A model generated the notes under the pieces. That model ran no database searches and was not told the DNA's origin. It worked only from the letters and a program-made list of their open reading frames with translations. Made by a program: the position numbers and the translations under genes. Positions 39,861 through 48,499 of a DNA stretch of 64,000 nucleotides are shown one piece after another. The stretch is from positions 1 to 64,000 of the forward strand of contig NZ_JAEMUX010000042.1 in the NCBI RefSeq assembly GCF_016598475.1. The letters run 5' to 3'. How positions within the stretch are numbered: position 1 is the stretch's first letter; each line of letters begins with the position of its first letter. This stretch comes from Streptomyces adelaidensis (GTDB lineage: Bacteria; Actinomycetota; Actinomycetes; Streptomycetales; Streptomycetaceae).

Positions 39861-40859
39861 TCAGCTCCGGCGGGCAAGGGGGCGGCGGTGGGTGTCGTCG
39901 GGGTGGCAGTCGTGGAAGGTGCGGCGGTAGGTGTCCGGGGGGACGCCGAGGGTGCGGTTGAAGTGGCGGCGGAGGGTGGTGGCGGTGCCCATGCCGGTGG
40001 CCGCCGCGACGGTGTCGACGCTGTCGGTGGTGGTCTCCAGGAGTTCCTGGGCGCGGCGGATGCGCTGGGTGAGGAGCCACTGGAGGGGGGTGGTGCCGGT
40101 GGCCGCTCTGAAGTGGCGGGTCAGATTGCGGGAGCTCATGTTCGCCCGGCGGGCCAGGTCTTCCACGGTCAGGGCACGGTCGAGGCGTTCGAGTGCCCAG
40201 GGGAGCAGGGCGGCGAGGGGGTGGTTGTCCTGGGTGGGGACCGGGGCGGGGACGAACTGGGCCTGGCCGCCGGCCCGGTGCGGGGGCACGACCAGTCGGC
40301 GGGCGATCGTGTTGGCGATAGCGGAGCCGTGGTCGAGGCGGACGAGGTGCAGACAGAGGTCCATCGCGGCGGCCTTGCCCGCCGAGGTGAGCACACTGCC
40401 GTTGTCGACGTAGAGGACGTCCGGGTCGACCTCCACCCGGGGGTGGCGGGCGGCCAGCACGTCGGTGTGCGCCCAGTGCGTGGTCGCGCGGCGGCCGTCC
40501 AGCAGGCCCGCGGCGGCCAGTACGAACGCGCCGGTGCACAGGGAGGCGACCCGCGCGCCCGCCTCGTGGGCCGCGCGCACCGCGTCCACCAGGTCGGCGG
40601 GCGGCGCCACGTCGACATCGGCCCAGCCGGGGACGATCACCGTGTCGGCGAGGGGGAGCCGGTCGAGGCCGTGGTCCGGCTCCAGCCGGAAGCGGCCCAC
40701 CCGTACGGCGCCCTGACCGCAGAGGACAACCTTGTACCAAGGGGCCACCACCTCGGACACGCCGGCGCCGAAGACCTCGTACGCCAGGGCGAGTTCGAAG
40801 TGCAGCATGCCGTCGGTGACGGCAAGGGCGACGGTGGTCGGCTTCGGGTCCGCGGGCAT
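39861..40859 (-). CDS. GlxA-type transcriptional regulator (DJ-1/PfpI + AraC)
   Basis: A 332-residue two-domain regulator. Residues 10-185 form a DJ-1/PfpI amidase-like sensor with the nucleophile-elbow cysteine in VASLCTGAFVLAAAGLLDG. Residues 215-320 form an AraC-type double helix-turn-helix (VEDLARRANMSSRNLTRHFRAATG, then VAAATGMGTATTLRRHFNRTLG). Such proteins usually control neighbouring genes in response to small nitrogenous or aldehyde compounds. It is divergent from the saccharopine-dehydrogenase-like gene, its likely target. ATG 40859 lies inside the inverted repeat described next, pointing to autoregulation. Confidence 0.92.
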   Translation of the reverse strand: MPADPKPTTVALAVTDGMLHFELALAYEVFGAGVSEVVAPWYKVVLCGQGAVRVGRFRLEPDHGLDRLPLADTVIVPGWADVDVAPPADLVDAVRAAHEAGARVASLCTGAFVLAAAGLLDGRRATTHWAHTDVLAARHPRVEVDPDVLYVDNGSVLTSAGKAAAMDLCLHLVRLDHGSAIANTIARRLVVPPHRAGGQAQFVPAPVPTQDNHPLAALLPWALERLDRALTVEDLARRANMSSRNLTRHFRAATGTTPLQWLLTQRIRRAQELLETTTDSVDTVAAATGMGTATTLRRHFNRTLGVPPDTYRRTFHDCHPDDTHRRPLARRS

Positions 40860-40892
40860 GTCCGAAATTGTACGGGGCTCGTCGTTTCGGAC
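40860..40892. promoter_or_regulatory. Inverted repeat in the GlxA / dehydrogenase divergent promoter
   Basis: GTCCGAAA (40860-40867) and TTTCGGAC (40885-40892) form a perfect 8-bp inverted repeat separated by 17 bases, so the arm centres are 25 bp apart. It touches the regulator's start codon and lies about 75 bases before the dehydrogenase gene. This is a plausible operator for the adjacent AraC-domain regulator. Confidence 0.65.
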
Positions 40893-40966
40893 ACTCGTGG
40901 TGGGTGTGTGCCTTCGACAGGATGGCTGCGGCAGGGCAGGTGGAGAGACGAGCACGGGGAGAAACG

Positions 40967-41998
40967 ATGGGGTCGGGGCGGACGGTCGCGGTGTTCGGGG
41001 CGTACGGGCACACCGGGCGTTTTGTGGTGGCGGAGCTGCGGGCGCGGGGGTTCGTGCCGTTGCTCGTGGGGCGTGATCCGGAGAAGCTGCGGGAGTTGGC
41101 GGCGGCTTGGCCGGGGCTCGACGCGCTCCCCGCCTCGGTGGACGAACCGGCCTCGCTGGACCGGGCGTTCGCCGGTGCGGACGCCGTGGTCAACTGCGCC
41201 GGGCCCTTCGCGGAGACCGCCGGGCCGGTGATCGAGGCGGCGTTGCGCGCCGGGATCCCGTATCTGGATGTGGCGGCCGAGATCGAGGCCAACCTCGACA
41301 CGTTCGCCGGCTTCGGGGAACGTGCTCGCGCCGCGGGGGCCGTCGTGGTCCCCGCGATGGCCTTCTTCGGCGGTCTCGGCGATCTGTTGGTCACCGCCGC
41401 GCTGGGTGACTGGGCGACGGCCGACGAGGCGCACATCGCGTACGGGCTGAGCGACTGGCGGCCCACGGCGGGGACGCGGGCCGCGGGCGCGGTCTCCCGG
41501 GAGCGCCGGGGCGGGCGGCGCGTCCGCTACGGCGCCGGGCGGCTGGAGTACCGGGACGACGCGCCGCCGACCCTGAAGTGGAACTTTCCCGAGCCGATGG
41601 GGACCCGGGCCGTGATCGGGGAGTTCAGCATGGCGGACATCGTCACCGTCCCCAGCCATCTGTCCGTGCCCGAGGTGCACACCTATATGACGGCCGACGC
41701 GGCCGGTGACCTCGCCGCTCCGGACACGCCCGTGCCGACCGCCGTCGACGAGCGCGGGCGGTCCGCGCAGACCTTCCTCGTCGATGTCGTCGTCCGCTCC
41801 TGGGGAGCGGAACGGCGGGCCGTGGCCCGCGGCCAGGACATCTACGCCGTCAGCGCGCCGCTCGTCGTCGAGGCGGTCGAGCGGGTGCTCACGGGGCGGA
41901 CGAAGGCGGCCGGGGTCGTCTCCGCCGGGGCGGCGTTCGACGCGGCCGACTTCCTTCGTGCGCTGTCCGGGCACGTATCGTTCGAGTTGAGTCAGTAG
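40967..41998 (+). CDS. Saccharopine-dehydrogenase-family oxidoreductase
   Basis: A 343-residue NAD(P)-dependent enzyme of the saccharopine dehydrogenase / trans-acting enoyl reductase group. The Rossmann motif is VAVFGAYGHTGRFVVAEL, followed by VVNCAGPFAETAGPVIEAAL and PYLDVAAEIEANLDTF. Substrates of this broad group range from amino acids to lipids, and nothing in the sequence narrows it. GGGGAGAAACG precedes ATG 40967. The divergent GlxA-type regulator probably controls it. Confidence 0.88.
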   Translation: MGSGRTVAVFGAYGHTGRFVVAELRARGFVPLLVGRDPEKLRELAAAWPGLDALPASVDEPASLDRAFAGADAVVNCAGPFAETAGPVIEAALRAGIPYLDVAAEIEANLDTFAGFGERARAAGAVVVPAMAFFGGLGDLLVTAALGDWATADEAHIAYGLSDWRPTAGTRAAGAVSRERRGGRRVRYGAGRLEYRDDAPPTLKWNFPEPMGTRAVIGEFSMADIVTVPSHLSVPEVHTYMTADAAGDLAAPDTPVPTAVDERGRSAQTFLVDVVVRSWGAERRAVARGQDIYAVSAPLVVEAVERVLTGRTKAAGVVSAGAAFDAADFLRALSGHVSFELSQ

Positions 41999-42008
41999 GG
42001 GCCTGGGG

Positions 42009-42761
42009 CTACGCCTCCGGGGCTCGGGCCGCAGCCCGCGCCCCGTCCTGCGTTCCGCTTCCCGTTCCGCTTCCCGTTCCGCTTCCCGTTCCCGGGACGA
42101 TCAGACCCGTCTCGTACGCCACCACCACGGCCTGGGCCCGGTCGCGGAGGCGGAGTTTGGCGAGGATGCGGGCCACGTGGGTCTTGACGGTGGCCTCGCT
42201 CAGCTGGAAGTGGGCGGCCAGTTCGGTGTTGCTGAGGCCGGTGGCGAGGGACTGCAGGACCTGCAGTTCGCGGGGGGTGAGGGGGGCCAGGTCGCGGTGG
42301 AGGGCGGGGGTCTCGGGGGTGGGGGAGACGAAACGCTCGATCAGGCGGCGGGTGATGGCGGGGGAGAGCAGCGCGTCGCCGGTGCGGGCCAGATGGACGG
42401 CGGCCACCAGATGCTCGGGGGTGACGTCCTTGAGGAGGAAGCCGCTGGCACCGGCGGTGAGGGCGGCGTAGACGTAACGGTCCAGGTCGAAGGTGGTCAG
42501 CATGATGACCCGTGGCGGGTCGGGGACCGCGCCGGAGAGGATGCGGCGGGTGGCCTCCAGCCCGTCCGTGCCGGGCATGCGGATGTCCATCAGGACGAGG
42601 TCGGGGCGGGTGCGGTGCACCGCTTCGAGAGCCTGCTCCCCGTCCGCCGCCTCAGCCACGACGTCGATACCGTCGGCGGACAGGATCATGCCGAAGCCAG
42701 TACGGACCAGCGCCTGGTCATCGGCGATCACGACGCGGGGGCGATCGGGCGCGGCTGTCAT
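42009..42761 (-). CDS. NarL/LuxR-family response regulator
   Basis: A 250-residue two-component regulator. The receiver domain has the acidic pair in VVIADDQALVRTG, the phosphorylation site Asp59 in LVLMDIRMPG, Thr in MLTTFD and Lys in FLLKDVTP. The C-terminal LuxR-type HTH reads LTPRELQVLQSLATGLSNTELA and SEATVKTHVARILAKL. The final 25 residues hold Gly-Ser-Gly-Thr repeats. ATG 42761 overlaps the kinase stop by 4 bases, so the pair is co-translated. It probably regulates the divergent ABC exporter at 45211-48461, a common arrangement. Confidence 0.95.
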   Translation of the reverse strand: MTAAPDRPRVVIADDQALVRTGFGMILSADGIDVVAEAADGEQALEAVHRTRPDLVLMDIRMPGTDGLEATRRILSGAVPDPPRVIMLTTFDLDRYVYAALTAGASGFLLKDVTPEHLVAAVHLARTGDALLSPAITRRLIERFVSPTPETPALHRDLAPLTPRELQVLQSLATGLSNTELAAHFQLSEATVKTHVARILAKLRLRDRAQAVVVAYETGLIVPGTGSGTGSGTGSGTQDGARAAARAPEA

Positions 42762-45004
42762 GAGCGGTCCTCCAATGGGGCGGCACCCGTCGAAGCCCTG
42801 CGCCGCTCCGAAGGGCCGTTCTTCGCGGGCCTGTTCTCGGGAGGCTCGTCTCCGAGAGGTTCGTCTGTGGGCGGCCTGGCCTTGGGGGGCTCGTCTCCGG
42901 GCGGACCGTCCTTGGGAGGCCCGTCTCCGCGAGGCCCGTCCTCGGGCGGCCTGTTCTCGGGAGGCTCGTCCCCAAAAGGTCCGTCCCCGGGGAGCTCGTC
43001 TCCGCGAGGCCGGTCCTCGGGCGGCCTGGCCCCGGAAGGCTCGTCCCCAAAAGGTCCGTCCCCGGGGAGCTCGTCTCCGAGAGGTTCGTCTCGGGGAAGC
43101 CTGTCCTTGGGAAGCTCGTCTCCGCGAGGCCAATCCTCGGGCGGCTCGCCCCCGGGAAGCTCGTCTCCGGAAGGCCCGTCCTCAGGCGGCCTGGCCCCCA
43201 AAGGTCCGTCCCCGGCGGGCCCGCCCGCGGCAGGTCCGTCCCCGGCGGGCCCGCCCGCGGCAGGTCCGTCCCCGGCCGCGGCAGGTCCGTCCCCGGCGGG
43301 CCCGCCCGCGGCAGGTCCGTCCCCGGCGGGCCCGCCCGCGGCAGGTCCGTCCCCGGCAGGTCCGCCCCCGGCAGGCCCGCCCCAGGAAAGCCCGCCCCCG
43401 GAGGGTCTGTCCTTCGAGGGCTCCTCCCCGAGCGGTATGACTGCCTGTACGCGGTAGCCCCCGGTCGGGCGGGGGCTCGTCTGGAGGGTGCCGCCGTGGA
43501 CGGCCAGGCGTTCGCGGAGGCCGAGCAGGCCGCGGCCGGTGCCGGAGGCGGCCGCCGGGGTCGGGGTGCCGCCGGTGTCGGTGATCTCCAGGCGGACCGC
43601 GCTGGGCGTGTGGTCGACGGTGACCCGTACGTGGGCGCCCGCCGCGTGTTTGACGGTGTTCGTCAGGGCCTCCTGGACCACGCGGTACGCGGCCAGGTCG
43701 GCGCCCGGGGGCAGCGGCGACGGGGTGCCGGTGACGGTCAGTTCGACGGGGACGCCGGAGGCGCGGACGCGGTCGGTGAGGTCCGGGAGCCGGTCCAGGC
43801 CAGGCTGCGGGGACAGGACCGTGTCGACAGCGGGGCCCGCTCCACCGGACCGACCCGCCCCAGCGCATGGACCCGCCGCCGGAGACGGACCCGCGCCACC
43901 GGACCGACCCGTCCCCGCAGCCGGGGCGGCGTGGTCCTCGTCGGACATTGTCAACAGGCCCATGACATGGCGCAGTTCGGTCATCGCGGTGCGGCCGCCG
44001 GCCTCGACGGCGAGGAGCGCCTCGCGGGCCCGGTCGGGGGCGACATCCATCACCTTGCGGGCCGCCCCCGCCTGGATCACCATCACGCTGACATTGTGGG
44101 TGACGACGTCATGCAACTCGCGGGCGATACGGGAGCGTTCGAGGTCCACCGCCAGGCGCGTCGCGGTTTCCTGCTGCTCCTGGAGGGCGTGTACGCGCTG
44201 CTTCCAGGTGTGGATCGCGTTGGCGCCGAGGCCCACGCCGAGCAGGACGAGGAAGGGGATCACAGCCGGGGTGACGTACGGGAAGTTCTCTTCGGAGAAC
44301 GCCGCGATCAGACCCGCACCCGCCACCACGCTCGCGAAGGCGCGCAGCCGGTACGGGCTGTGCACGGCGGCGCTGTACGCGGCGACCACGCAGGTGAGGA
44401 ACGTGTACACGGTCGTGTCGGCCGACCCCAGGCGCTGGTTGAACACCATCGTCGTGGCGATCACGGCCCAGAACGCGGCCAGCGGGTAGCGACGCCGTAC
44501 CGCCAGGGGCAGCGCGGTCAGGGCGGCGAGCATCAACTGCCAGGTGCGGACCTCGCCGAGTTCCTGCCCCGGGTACGGAGGCACGGCCAGGAGCGGGGGC
44601 GGCTTCACCGGGTCCACGGGGTCCACCGGGTCCACCGGGTCCACCGGCAGTACCGGTTCGCCCGGTACCTCCGGCAGTACCGGCACCCCCGGCAGCACCG
44701 ACCCCTCGCCCGGCCCCGGTACCCGCACCTGAGCCGGGAGTTGTGGCACCGCGCTCACGTCCAGCGCCAGCGCGGCACCCACCGTGCAGGCGGCGAGGAG
44801 GATGGCGAGGCACGCGTCGGCCGTCCACATCCAGCGGGACGGCCGGGGCAGCGGCCCCGTGGCACCCGACAGTGGCAGCCCCCCGCCCCGCCAGTCCCGC
44901 CAGCCCCGCCAATGCCGCCGACCCCGCCCGAGCCTCGCCCACGCGGGCCCGAGCCATGGCGCCCGCCCTTCCGCCGTCTCCGTACGCGCCGCCCCGCCGC
45001 TCAT
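42758..45004 (-). CDS. DesK/NarX-type sensor histidine kinase with long repetitive C-terminus
   Basis: A 748-residue kinase. An unusual extracytoplasmic or loop stretch after the first helix contains VDPVDPVDPVDP repeats (about 121-132). Several membrane helices follow (about 155-262). The HisKA_3 helix ARELHDVVTHNVSVMVI carries phospho-acceptor His298. The ATPase domain has VVQEALTNTVKHA (N-box), ITDTGGTP and GTGRGLLGLRERL (G-boxes), ending at about residue 526. The remaining 220 residues are degenerate repeats rich in Gly, Pro, Asp and Glu (GPAAGGPAGD, then PPED-GPRGDELPGD units), which no family member normally has. The start is weakly supported; ATG 45004 is used. Confidence 0.9.
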   Translation of the reverse strand: MSGGAARTETAEGRAPWLGPAWARLGRGRRHWRGWRDWRGGGLPLSGATGPLPRPSRWMWTADACLAILLAACTVGAALALDVSAVPQLPAQVRVPGPGEGSVLPGVPVLPEVPGEPVLPVDPVDPVDPVDPVKPPPLLAVPPYPGQELGEVRTWQLMLAALTALPLAVRRRYPLAAFWAVIATTMVFNQRLGSADTTVYTFLTCVVAAYSAAVHSPYRLRAFASVVAGAGLIAAFSEENFPYVTPAVIPFLVLLGVGLGANAIHTWKQRVHALQEQQETATRLAVDLERSRIARELHDVVTHNVSVMVIQAGAARKVMDVAPDRAREALLAVEAGGRTAMTELRHVMGLLTMSDEDHAAPAAGTGRSGGAGPSPAAGPCAGAGRSGGAGPAVDTVLSPQPGLDRLPDLTDRVRASGVPVELTVTGTPSPLPPGADLAAYRVVQEALTNTVKHAAGAHVRVTVDHTPSAVRLEITDTGGTPTPAAASGTGRGLLGLRERLAVHGGTLQTSPRPTGGYRVQAVIPLGEEPSKDRPSGGGLSWGGPAGGGPAGDGPAAGGPAGDGPAAGGPAGDGPAAAGDGPAAGGPAGDGPAAGGPAGDGPLGARPPEDGPSGDELPGGEPPEDWPRGDELPKDRLPRDEPLGDELPGDGPFGDEPSGARPPEDRPRGDELPGDGPFGDEPPENRPPEDGPRGDGPPKDGPPGDEPPKARPPTDEPLGDEPPENRPAKNGPSERRRASTGAAPLEDRS
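42761..43423 (-). repeat. Repeat-expanded 3' end of the histidine kinase gene
   Basis: About 660 bases made of two repeat families. From 43190 to 43370, near-identical 15-30 bp units contain CCGGCGGGCCCGCCCGCGG. From 42830 to 43190, more diverged units of about 15 and 30 bp contain CTCGTCTCCG and similar. All units are multiples of 3, so the kinase frame stays open, and the opposite strand is also open in more than one frame. Absence of stop codons and periodic structure point to replication slippage. Confidence 0.9.
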
Positions 45005-45210
45005 GGGGCCCAGTGTGACAAGCGCCCGGCGGCCGTCACATCCGCCACCGTGAGGACGGGCGCTACATCACACGCGTACATCTCAGGGATGACGGTCGCG
45101 TCGGGTCCGCCCCCTACGGCAGAACGGTTCGCCGTCGCGGCCGACGACCGGGGCACGGGCGCGTCCCTAGCGTCGTGGCCACACGTCAACCACCAGCCCG
45201 AGGAGGCCCC

Positions 45211-45969
45211 GTGGCCACGACCACGCCCACCGACCCGACCCCCGCCGTCCCTCCCACCACGCCGATCATCGACATCCATGAGGTGAGCAGGGCGTACGGC
45301 GGTGAAGGGCCACCCGCGCTCGACGGTGTCTCGCTGCGGGTGCGGGCCGGGGAGGCGGTGAGCGTCATCGGGCCGTCGGGGAGCGGCAAGTCGACGCTGC
45401 TCAATCTGATCGCCGGGCTGGACCGGCCGACTTCGGGCGGCGTCACCGTCGACGGCGTACGGGTGGACACGCTGAGCGAGGCCGGGTCGGCTCGGTACCG
45501 GCGGGCGAAGGTCGGCATGGTCTTCCAGTTCTTCAATCTGCTGGACGACCTGACCGTCGCCGACAACGTGCTGCTGCCCGCCCAGTTGGCCGGGATGGCC
45601 AAGGCCGAGGCCCGCCGTCGGGCCGCGAGTCTGCTGGAGTACCTCGGCATCGACCGGCACTCCGCCGCGTATCCCGGCCGCCTGTCCGGCGGTGAGCGTC
45701 AACGGGTCGCCGTGGCGAGGGCGTTGATGAACCGTCCGCCCCTGCTGCTCGCCGACGAGCCCACCGGCGCGCTCGACACCGCCTCCGGCGAGGACGTCCG
45801 GGAACTGCTCACCGAACTCAACGCCGACGGCCAGACCATCGTCCTAGTCACCCACGACCTGGGCCTCGCCGAGTCCTGCGCGCAGCGGACCGTGGAACTG
45901 GTAGACGGGCGGATCGTCCGGGACGTCGTACGGGCCGCCGCCCCGCGTGCCACGGCGGTGCGGCGATGA
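45211..45969 (+). CDS. ABC transporter ATPase (LolD/MacB type)
   Basis: A 252-residue ATPase: Walker A GPSGSGKSTLLN, Q-loop MVFQFFNLLDDLTV, signature LSGGERQR, Walker B LLLADEPTGALD and switch His in LVTHDLGLAE. The DEPTGALD form is typical of ATPases paired with FtsX-like permeases, and the next gene is one. GTG 45211 follows GAGGAGG by 4 bases; GTG 45175 would give 12 more residues. The region 45005-45210 has no gene and must hold the divergent promoters of this operon and of the sensor kinase. Confidence 0.95.
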   Translation: MATTTPTDPTPAVPPTTPIIDIHEVSRAYGGEGPPALDGVSLRVRAGEAVSVIGPSGSGKSTLLNLIAGLDRPTSGGVTVDGVRVDTLSEAGSARYRRAKVGMVFQFFNLLDDLTVADNVLLPAQLAGMAKAEARRRAASLLEYLGIDRHSAAYPGRLSGGERQRVAVARALMNRPPLLLADEPTGALDTASGEDVRELLTELNADGQTIVLVTHDLGLAESCAQRTVELVDGRIVRDVVRAAAPRATAVRR

Positions 45970-48461
45970 GCGCGCTGGGGCGGGTGGTGCGGGCCGGGGT
46001 GGGGCGGCGGAGGGTGCAGACCGTGGTGATGGTGCTGACCACGCTCATGGCCGTCACCGCGTCGGTGCTCGCGGCCGGGCTGCTCGTCGCCGCCCGGGCG
46101 CCCTTCGACCGTGCCTTCGCCGCGCGGCACGGGGCGCATCTGACCGGGCGGTTCGACGCCGCGAAGGTGACGGCCGCGCAGCTCACGGCGACCGCCGACG
46201 CGCCCGGTGTGACCGCCTCGGCCGGCCCCTTCCTGACCCTCTCGGTACGGCCCCGCACCGCCTCGCGGTCGGACTTCGTGCCGGCCGGGGTGGATCTGCC
46301 GCCGCTGACCGTCGTCGGCCGGTCCGAACCCGGCGGACCCGTCGACGAGATCGACCTCGTCGAGGGTGTCTGGCCCACCGAGCCCGGCCAGATCGTGCTG
46401 GCCGACGGAGCGGCACCCCTCCAGCCGGGCACCCGGTTCACCCTCCCCGACGCGCCGGGCTCCCCGACCCTGACCGTGGTCGGCATCGCCCGCTCGGTGA
46501 CCGGCACGGCGGACGCCTGGGTGACGCCGGCGCAGGCGGAGGCGCTGGCGGAGGCGCTGACAGAGCCGACGACGGACGAGACCAGTTCAACCGCGCCCTC
46601 GTACACGTCCTCGTCCTCGCCCGCGCCCTCCTACACGTACTCCATGAGCTACCGCTTCCGCCAAGCCGCCACCGACGCCCACATCACCCTCGACCGTGCC
46701 GCGATCGCGGCGGCCGTGCCCCGGGGGGCGCTGACGGGGGCGCGTTCGTATCTCACCGTGAAGCAGGAGGAGACGGCCAACGCGATGGCGTTCGTGCCGT
46801 TCCTGGCCGCCTTCGGTGTGCTCGGGCTGTGTCTGTCGGTGCTGGTGATCGGGATCGTGGTCGGTGGGGCGGTCGGGTCGGCGACCCGGCGTATCGGCAT
46901 CCTCAAGTCGCTCGGGTTCACGCCGGCGCAGGTCGTACGGGCCTATGTGGGGCAGGCGTTGGTGCCGGCGGCGGTCGGCTGTGTGCTCGGGGTGGTGCTC
47001 GGCAACGTGCTGGCCGTGCCGGTGCTGGCGGAGGTCGGGGAGGCGTTCGGCGCGTCGGCCGGGGCGCTTCCGGTGTGGGTCAGTGCCGCGGTGCCCCTCG
47101 CCGCGCTCGCACTGGTCGCGGCGGCGGCCCTGGTGCCCGCGCTGCGCGCCGGGCGGCTGCGGACGGTGGAGGCGATCGCCGTCGGGAGCGTGCCCAGGAC
47201 GGCGGCCGGGCCGGGGACAGGGCGGGGGCGGCCGGTGCGGCGGGCGCTCAGGAGGCTGCCGTTGCCCCGGGTCGTCGCGCTCGGGCTGGCGCATCCCCTC
47301 GCCCGGCCGGCGCGGGCGGCGACGTTGGCCGGGGCGGTCGGCTTCGGGGCCGTGTCCGTCACCTTCGCCGTCGGGCTGGCGCTGACGCTGGGGGCGGTCC
47401 AGGAGGGCCGCATGCTCGACGCGGCCGCACCCGTCGTGGTGGAGACCGGCGGCGGGCAGGGGCCGCCCGGCGCCGAGGTGGTTCCCGCCGAGGGCCCGGA
47501 CGGTGGGGGCGGCGACAGGGCGAAGGCCGATCCGGAGGCGGTGAGCGCCTTGCTGCGCGCGCGGGAGGGGACCGGACGGTTCTACGGCACGACCCAGGCA
47601 CAGGTAGCCGCGTCCGGGATCACCGGTACGACGACCGTGGTGGCGTACGAGGGCGACTCGGCGTGGGGCGCTCCCGAGCTGGTCTCCGGTGACTGGCTCG
47701 ACGGGCGGCCGGGCGAGGCGGTGGTGACCTCGCGGTTCCTGAAGGCCGCCGGGATACGGGTCGGGGAGACCGTGACCCTCACCGAGGAGGGGCGGCGGGC
47801 CACGGTCCGGATCGTCGGCGAGGCCTTCTTCACCGAGGGGCAGGGCATGCTCCTCCTCACCTCGACCGCCACCCTCACCGAACTCGGGCTCGGCGCCGAC
47901 GCGCGGCCCGCCCGGTTCCACGTACAGACCGAACCGGGCACCGATCCGGCGCGGTACCTCGACTCGGTCAACCGGGAGTTCGACGCCGCCGGCCTCGGCG
48001 CCTTCGCCCGTACCGGCACCGACGGCTCCTCCAGCGTGATCGTGGCCATGGACGCGCTGATCGGGATGCTCACGCTGATGCTCGTCGTGGTAGCCGGGCT
48101 CGGCGTCCTCAACACCGTCGTCCTCGACACCCGCGACCGCGTCCACGACCTCGGCGTCTTCAAGACACTCGGCATGACACCCCGCCAGACCGTCACCATG
48201 GTCCTCACCTCGGTCGCCGGGATCGGCCTGCTCGCGGGCCTCGCCGCCGTACCGGCCGGGATCGCCCTGCACCGCGCCGTCACCCCGCTCATGGGCGACG
48301 CCATCGGCATGACTCTCCCGGCCACCGACCTCGCCGTCCACGACGGACCCGTACTGGCGCTGCTCGCGCTCGGCGGCCTGGTCATCGCGGTGGCGGGCGC
48401 CCTGCTGCCGGCCGGCTGGGCGGCACGCACGGGCACGGCCACGGCGCTGCGGACGGAGTGA
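45966..48461 (+). CDS. FtsX-family ABC permease (two FtsX domains)
   Basis: An 831-residue membrane protein with the duplicated layout of large FtsX permeases: N-terminal helix (about 20-42), a big extracytoplasmic domain, a helix triplet (about 265-405), another helix and external domain (about 450-680), and a final helix triplet (about 690-820). The FtsX core motifs include RRIGILKSLGFTPAQVVR and DLGVFKTLGMTPRQTVTMV. It should export or extract lipoproteins, peptides or antibiotics together with the ATPase. ATG 45966 overlaps the ATPase stop by 4 bases. Confidence 0.94.
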   Translation: MSALGRVVRAGVGRRRVQTVVMVLTTLMAVTASVLAAGLLVAARAPFDRAFAARHGAHLTGRFDAAKVTAAQLTATADAPGVTASAGPFLTLSVRPRTASRSDFVPAGVDLPPLTVVGRSEPGGPVDEIDLVEGVWPTEPGQIVLADGAAPLQPGTRFTLPDAPGSPTLTVVGIARSVTGTADAWVTPAQAEALAEALTEPTTDETSSTAPSYTSSSSPAPSYTYSMSYRFRQAATDAHITLDRAAIAAAVPRGALTGARSYLTVKQEETANAMAFVPFLAAFGVLGLCLSVLVIGIVVGGAVGSATRRIGILKSLGFTPAQVVRAYVGQALVPAAVGCVLGVVLGNVLAVPVLAEVGEAFGASAGALPVWVSAAVPLAALALVAAAALVPALRAGRLRTVEAIAVGSVPRTAAGPGTGRGRPVRRALRRLPLPRVVALGLAHPLARPARAATLAGAVGFGAVSVTFAVGLALTLGAVQEGRMLDAAAPVVVETGGGQGPPGAEVVPAEGPDGGGGDRAKADPEAVSALLRAREGTGRFYGTTQAQVAASGITGTTTVVAYEGDSAWGAPELVSGDWLDGRPGEAVVTSRFLKAAGIRVGETVTLTEEGRRATVRIVGEAFFTEGQGMLLLTSTATLTELGLGADARPARFHVQTEPGTDPARYLDSVNREFDAAGLGAFARTGTDGSSSVIVAMDALIGMLTLMLVVVAGLGVLNTVVLDTRDRVHDLGVFKTLGMTPRQTVTMVLTSVAGIGLLAGLAAVPAGIALHRAVTPLMGDAIGMTLPATDLAVHDGPVLALLALGGLVIAVAGALLPAGWAARTGTATALRTE

Positions 48462-48477
48462 GGGACCGCCGCACCCA

Positions 48478-48499
48478 GAGGGGAAAGGCCCGTCCCCTC
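48478..48499. terminator. Hairpin between convergent operons
   Basis: GAGGGGA (48478-48484) and TCCCCTC (48493-48499) form a perfect 7-bp stem with an 8-base loop, 16 bases after the FtsX permease stop and touching the convergent sugar-permease stop. It could terminate both transcripts. There is no T-run, which is usual in Streptomyces. Confidence 0.5.

Noticed and set aside
42177..43457. Serine/glycine-rich repeat protein on the + strand (426 codons)
   Set aside because: It is the antisense of the response regulator and of the kinase repeat tail; repeats keep every frame open, so openness is not evidence of coding.
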